Shown in pieces: positions 59,961-64,000 of a stretch of 64,000 nucleotides of DNA. The notes under the pieces were generated by a model. That model saw only the letters and a list, made by a program, of their open reading frames with translations, did not search any database and was not told the DNA's origin. The position numbers and the translations under genes were made by a program. Where the stretch lies: contig NZ_JAFMYV010000002.1 of assembly GCF_017353185.1 (NCBI RefSeq), positions 434,001-498,000 of the forward strand, read 5' to 3'. Within the stretch, counting starts at the first letter, position 1, and every line of letters begins with the position of its first letter. Source of the stretch: Fibrella rubiginis (GTDB taxonomy: Bacteria > Bacteroidota > Bacteroidia > Cytophagales > Spirosomataceae).

Positions 59961-61292
59961 ATGACAACACCGGTACCTCCTGCCCACGACGCCTATGCCG
60001 CCCTGCGCGTACCCGATTTTCGGTACTACGTGCTGAATTCGTTTTTGATCACGGCCACCCTGCTCATTCAGGAAGTCATTGTGGGTTACGAACTCTACAA
60101 GATCACCCATGATCCGCTGGCCCTGGGCCTGATTGGCCTGGCCGAGGCCATTCCGTTCATTCTGTTGTCTCTCTTTGGTGGACACCTCGCCGACCGGCGC
60201 GACAAAAAGCGGATTCTGCAAATCAGCCTGCTGGTGATCATGCTGGGGTCGGTGGTGTTGTACCTGGCGTTTCGGCCCTCGGTGGCGGGGCAGTTGTCGG
60301 AGGCCATGCGGCTGGTAGTGATCTATGGCGTACTGATGCTCATCGGCACGGCGCGGGGGTTTTATTCGCCCGCCAGTTCGTCGCTAAAGCCGTTTCTGGT
60401 GCCGCGTGAGCTGTATGCCAACTCGGCCACCTGGAGCAGTTCGTTCTGGCAGGCGGGGGCCATTGCCGGGCCGGGTGTGGCCGGGTTTCTGTACGCAGCC
60501 CTCGGTTTCGACAATACGTTGCTGGTGGTGATTGGGCTGTATGTTATCTGTTTCATTTTCCTGTCGCTGATCAAACGCCAAACAGCCCCCACGGTGACTA
60601 ATTCCGCGTCGGCCAGTTTGGGGCTGTGGGATAGCCTGCGCGAGGGTTTCGCGTTTGTGTTCAGCAATCGGATTGTGCTCTACGCCATTTCGCTTGATCT
60701 CTTTTCGGTGCTTTTTGGCGGAGTAGTGGCCATTCTGCCCATTTTCGCCGAAGACATTTTGCGCGTCGATGCGGCAGGCTGGTCGTTTTTGGGCATTGCG
60801 CCCGTCCTGAGCAACGGGCAGCTTATTGTGCCCCCAGCCGTGGTATTGGGCTTTTTGCGGGCGGCACCGTCTGTGGGCGCGGTGATCACAATGCTGGCCC
60901 TGGCTAAATTTCCACCCACCGTTAACGCCTGGCGCAACATGCTCCTGGCCGTGGCAGGTTTTGGGGTAGCCACGCTCATTTTTGCCCTCTCCACCAATTT
61001 TTACCTGTCGCTCCTGATGCTGGCGTTAACCGGCGCGTTCGACAGTGTCAGCGTCATTATCCGCCAGACCATTATGCAGTTGCTTCCCCCTGATCACCTG
61101 CGCGGGCGGGTGGCAGCGGTCAACGGCATCTTCGTCAGCTCGTCCAACGAAATCGGCGCGTTTGAATCGGGTGTGGCGGCGAGTTTGCTCGGCACGATCC
61201 CCTCGGTGGTGGCGGGCGGCGTGGTGACGCTGCTGGTGGTGGGCTACATCTACACCCGGTCTAAAGATCTCTTTGGGGTGCGGCTGACGTAA
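59961..61292 (+). CDS. MFS transporter, EntS-like exporter
   Basis: 443 residues, about 12 membrane helices. The MFS loop motif GGHLADRRDKKRIL is present between helices 2 and 3. The sequence is most like the EntS/MFS_3 group of siderophore or drug exporters. Its ATG directly follows a terminator T-run, so its promoter must lie within or before that hairpin, or the true start is further in. Confidence 0.88.
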   Translation: MTTPVPPAHDAYAALRVPDFRYYVLNSFLITATLLIQEVIVGYELYKITHDPLALGLIGLAEAIPFILLSLFGGHLADRRDKKRILQISLLVIMLGSVVLYLAFRPSVAGQLSEAMRLVVIYGVLMLIGTARGFYSPASSSLKPFLVPRELYANSATWSSSFWQAGAIAGPGVAGFLYAALGFDNTLLVVIGLYVICFIFLSLIKRQTAPTVTNSASASLGLWDSLREGFAFVFSNRIVLYAISLDLFSVLFGGVVAILPIFAEDILRVDAAGWSFLGIAPVLSNGQLIVPPAVVLGFLRAAPSVGAVITMLALAKFPPTVNAWRNMLLAVAGFGVATLIFALSTNFYLSLLMLALTGAFDSVSVIIRQTIMQLLPPDHLRGRVAAVNGIFVSSSNEIGAFESGVAASLLGTIPSVVAGGVVTLLVVGYIYTRSKDLFGVRLT

Positions 61293-61301
61293 CTTTAGCA
61301 A

Positions 61302-61979
61302 CTACTGGTTATCGTAGGCCTGAAGCACCAGTTTCACCTCGGTCCAGGATTTCAGTTTGCCACCGTAGCGTTTAATTGTTTCACCCAGTCCGTCGCGCTG
61401 GTCAGCGGGAAACGCACTGATGAGCGACGATTTGGTAGGCATAACAGCCTGTAAATCATTGTTAATAAGCAGGTAAACTTGCTTTTTCTGCACAAACTGC
61501 TTTTTGCCAAAATCATTGCTCATGGGGTCTTCGTCTTTTTTTATCACCCCCGACAGGTACGCTAGCAGGGCGGCCTTTTTGCCATAAAAAAGCACTTGAC
61601 AGAACGTGGTGGGGGTTATTTCTCCTTTGCCTGAGAAGCCATTCCGGAACAATAGCGTGTCGCCAGGGCTGGGAATAAGCCCAAACTCGCTGGTCGGCGT
61701 GATAAGGCGCTGCACCCGCTGCCCGTCGATGAATTCAAGTTGCCCCAGTTGGGTGTTGAAGCGGCCCTGCATTGGTTGTTTGCCCGTTCTTACCTTGATC
61801 CAGCCAGGTGCAAATCCTTTCTCGGGCATGTACGGCGACCCTTCCACCCCGACATAATTGTTTTGGTACGGGTCCTGAATGGTTAGGGTATTGTAGGTGC
61901 CAGATGAGTTCATGGTCATCTGGCCGAAGGAAGAGTTGACCCAGAAAAGGGTGGGCAGCAGTAGTAGCGTGTGTTTCAT
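61302..61979 (-). CDS. Exported protein of unknown function
   Basis: 225 residues with signal peptide (HTLLLLPTLFWVNSSFGQ). The middle (GFAPGWIKVRTGKQPMQGRF and GDTLLFRNGFSGKGEI) is strand-rich. It resembles uncharacterised Bacteroidota secreted proteins. Convergent with the MFS gene, 9 bp apart. Confidence 0.7.
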   Translation of the reverse strand: MKHTLLLLPTLFWVNSSFGQMTMNSSGTYNTLTIQDPYQNNYVGVEGSPYMPEKGFAPGWIKVRTGKQPMQGRFNTQLGQLEFIDGQRVQRLITPTSEFGLIPSPGDTLLFRNGFSGKGEITPTTFCQVLFYGKKAALLAYLSGVIKKDEDPMSNDFGKKQFVQKKQVYLLINNDLQAVMPTKSSLISAFPADQRDGLGETIKRYGGKLKSWTEVKLVLQAYDNQ

Positions 61980-62002
61980 GGTAATGGTGGTTTAGTCAGG
62001 GA

Positions 62003-63595
62003 TTACCGGATGGAATGATCGTTTTTTTCTTCTTCCAGGTCTAGCTGTGCTTCTATTTTCCGAAGCACCTCGTCGTCGAAGTCGGCCTGGTGGCGCAGGC
62101 GCACCAGTTCGTCGCGCTTTATTTGGTGAAGCCTGACCAGCGCCTCCTGGTAGGTAGTAAACAGTTCTTTGTTCTGTTCTGACAGGGCTAGCTGATTGAC
62201 TTGAAGTCCGTTTTCCAACCGGCTTTTTAAACCGGTGAGCAAGGGGTTATGGGTCAGTTGGTCGGCATACTGCCCGTTCAGTTCGGATAATGCCAACGCG
62301 TGCAGCTGCTGATTGATGGTAGTTTCCTGCTGCTGATCGGGTATACGGTCAACCAACTCTTCGGGACGCACCCAGCGGATAAGCAGTGGCAGGCTAAGGC
62401 CCTGCACCACCAGCGTCATCATGATCACGATAAAGGTGATGAACAACAGCAGCGACCGGTGGGGAAAGGGAGCACCGTTGCCCAGGGTAATAGGTACCGA
62501 AAACGCCGCCGCCAGCGACACGACGCCCCGCATACCGGCCCAGCCCACGATGATTGGTCCCCGCCAGCCGACGTGCCGCACGGCCACCGGCATGAACCGC
62601 CCCACCAGGTCGGTGAAGGGCGACGAAATAAGCGAGAAAGCCAGCCGCACCCCAATCACCACCGCCGAAATAACCAGCCCATAGCCAATGGCAGCGGCCA
62701 GAGAATATTCGTCAAGCCCCTCCAGAATGACCGGTAATTCGAGGCCGATAAGCACAAACACCAGGCCGTTGATGATAAAAATAACCGTTCCCCACATGGC
62801 CGCCCCCTGCACCCGTTCGGTATGCTGCAACAGCCGGTGGCTGTGGTTCGACAGAAACAGTCCCCCACTTACCACAGCAATGACGCCCGAGTAATGCAGT
62901 TCTTCCGCCGCGAGGTACATAAGGTAGGGGGCCAAAAACGTGAGCAGAATGCTGATACGCGGCTGAAGTGGCACCCAGCGGTGAATGACGTAGAACACAC
63001 AGGCCACGGCCAGGCCAACCGCCGCGCCCAGGCCCGTAACGGCCACAAACGACAGGCCGATCTGTTTCCAGACCACAGTACCCGTTGCCACGCTTGCCAA
63101 GGCAAATCGAAACACAATTAAACTGGCGGCGTCGTTGATGAGGCTTTCGCCTTCCAGGATGCTGACCATGCTTTTGGGTACGCTCACATCCTTGAGAATG
63201 GACGTTGCCGCCACGGCGTCGGGCGGCGAAATAATGCCCCCCAGCACAAAACCCAGCACCAGCGTGAAGCCCGGAATAAGCCACTGAGCCGTATAGGCAA
63301 CGGCGGTGGCCGTTAAGATAACCAGCCCAAAGGCCAGTACGAGCACAATGCGTCGCCACCGCCAAAGTTCACGCCACGACATAAACCAGGCTGCTTCGTA
63401 GAGCAGCGGCGGCAAAAACACGAGGAAAATCAGATCCGGGTCGATAACCAGGTGGGGCACCCCCGGTATCAGGCTGACCAGCAGGCCGCCCAGCACCAGA
63501 AAAATAGGCGTTGGAACCCGTATGCGTTGCGCTACCGACGCCAGCAGGGCCATCATAAGCAACAGGGCCAATACCATAAATACTGATTCGCGCAT
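62003..63595 (-). CDS. Na+/H+ antiporter (CPA1 family)
   Basis: 530 residues: about 12 membrane helices followed by a ~130-residue cytoplasmic helical tail. Ion-binding motifs are SPPDAVAATSIL and the conserved Asn-Asp in LINDAASLIVFRFAL, plus the WAGMRGVVSLAAA arginine helix. It exports Na+ in exchange for H+ across the inner membrane and helps control pH and salt. Confidence 0.93.
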   Translation of the reverse strand: MRESVFMVLALLLMMALLASVAQRIRVPTPIFLVLGGLLVSLIPGVPHLVIDPDLIFLVFLPPLLYEAAWFMSWRELWRWRRIVLVLAFGLVILTATAVAYTAQWLIPGFTLVLGFVLGGIISPPDAVAATSILKDVSVPKSMVSILEGESLINDAASLIVFRFALASVATGTVVWKQIGLSFVAVTGLGAAVGLAVACVFYVIHRWVPLQPRISILLTFLAPYLMYLAAEELHYSGVIAVVSGGLFLSNHSHRLLQHTERVQGAAMWGTVIFIINGLVFVLIGLELPVILEGLDEYSLAAAIGYGLVISAVVIGVRLAFSLISSPFTDLVGRFMPVAVRHVGWRGPIIVGWAGMRGVVSLAAAFSVPITLGNGAPFPHRSLLLFITFIVIMMTLVVQGLSLPLLIRWVRPEELVDRIPDQQQETTINQQLHALALSELNGQYADQLTHNPLLTGLKSRLENGLQVNQLALSEQNKELFTTYQEALVRLHQIKRDELVRLRHQADFDDEVLRKIEAQLDLEEEKNDHSIR

Positions 63596-64000
63596 GGTTG
63601 CTAAATTAATCGTTCAAGTGATCAATCAACTACTCGCCAACGAGTTTACGCAGTTTACGGCCAGAAAACGCCTGATCGCATCGGCCTGAACGCAGGCGCC
63701 AACGTAGTGGAGCGGAGGCGTAGCGGCCATCTTGCCAAGCACAATTCCGTCGGTGGTGGCGGGCGGGGTGATTATGCTGCCGGTTCTTCTGAATCGCTCA
63801 CGTCAGGTATGCTGTAAAACGGGTCGGGCTATGGGATCATCCCACGCGAACATGCAACCATCGTAGAACATGTTGTTGATCAGTTCGTAGTGGGCTGTTT
63901 TGTGTTATCATGATCTTGGCGACCCGGCCTCGCAGTCGACCCGTCACGCCTTATCTTTGTCTTTTACCAAAACCAAACAGATTTTTAAAACCCTACCAAT
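63596..64000. other. Gene-poor tail of the window
   Basis: About 400 bp without an intact gene. It holds the promoter region of the antiporter and one fragment at 63729-63788 that resembles the end of an MFS gene. Nothing else is recognisable. Confidence 0.55.
63729..63788 (+). pseudogene. Remnant resembling the 3' end of an EntS-like MFS gene
   Basis: The translated stretch LPSTIPSVVAGGVIMLPV matches LLGTIPSVVAGGVVTLLV near the C-terminus of the MFS protein encoded at 59961-61292 at about two thirds of positions, and the DNA at roughly 75% over 57 bp. No start or complete frame surrounds it, so it would be a short decayed copy. Short length keeps confidence modest. Confidence 0.45.

Noticed and set aside
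62712..63365. Minus-strand frame of 217 codons in another phase of the antiporter gene
   Set aside because: Shadow of the Na+/H+ antiporter; its amino-acid pattern is not protein-like.

Overview
The window is a stretch of Bacteroidota chromosome, most likely Cytophagales and close to Spirosoma. This rests on the YbbR-YajC-DUF1573-YtxH-NusB gene order, standalone LytTR regulators, an HU/SPOR envelope protein, QIEHH-type desaturase and PAS kinase genes, moderately high GC, and the scarcity of Shine-Dalgarno sequences. It begins inside gapA and ends in a gene-poor tail. No rRNA, tRNA, integrase, transposase or CRISPR array was seen, and genes are densely packed.

Layout. 1-9.4 kb: end of gapA, trmB, folC, then an envelope block (TonB-like protein, HU/SPOR protein, outer-membrane barrel, very large TPR protein). 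9.4-16.4 kb: M61 peptidase, TPR lipoprotein, arr (rifamycin ADP-ribosyltransferase), menD, EVE and DinB proteins. 16.6-24.3 kb: Wzi-like barrel, the ybbR-yajC-DUF1573-ytxH-nusB group, a lipoprotein, an MsbA-type ABC exporter. 24.3-30.4 kb: a toxin-antitoxin pair with a broken toxin, radA, a beta-barrel protein, two LytTR regulators, guaA. 30.5-38.3 kb: a five-gene minus-strand operon that looks like a biological-conflict (defence) system. 38.4-42.3 kb: trpS, then a membrane protein, a patatin phospholipase and an outer-membrane-like protein. 42.4-46.4 kb: a GntR-controlled catabolic operon with deoC. 46.4-52.3 kb: LpxR, PAP2, two methyltransferases and a desaturase (lipid remodelling). 52.4-56.9 kb: kinase and response regulators. 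57-63.6 kb: acyl-CoA ligase, astacin, MFS exporter, Na+/H+ antiporter.

The strongest candidate for an undescribed system is the operon at 30520-38261: a small membrane protein, a trypsin-like protease, a second trypsin-like protease fused to a P-loop NTPase, a 1090-residue STAND NTPase with a long helical C-terminal region, and a NUC1-type DNA/RNA endonuclease. All visible catalytic residues are intact. It reads as a sensor, protease and nuclease pathway, related in logic to the STAND/protease conflict systems known from comparative genomics, but I cannot match it to a named one.

A second theme is an unusual density of intergenic hairpins. At least ten loci carry inverted repeats whose arms are runs of degenerate 7-bp words (for example GTTTAAA, TACGATG, AATGTAC, GATGAGT). 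Arms pair perfectly or nearly so although the words differ between loci, and they often contain the stop codons, or even the coding ends, of neighbouring genes. Two longer palindromes of other families (24866-25047 and 46384-46576) and a perfect 70-bp palindrome (27496-27565) are also present.
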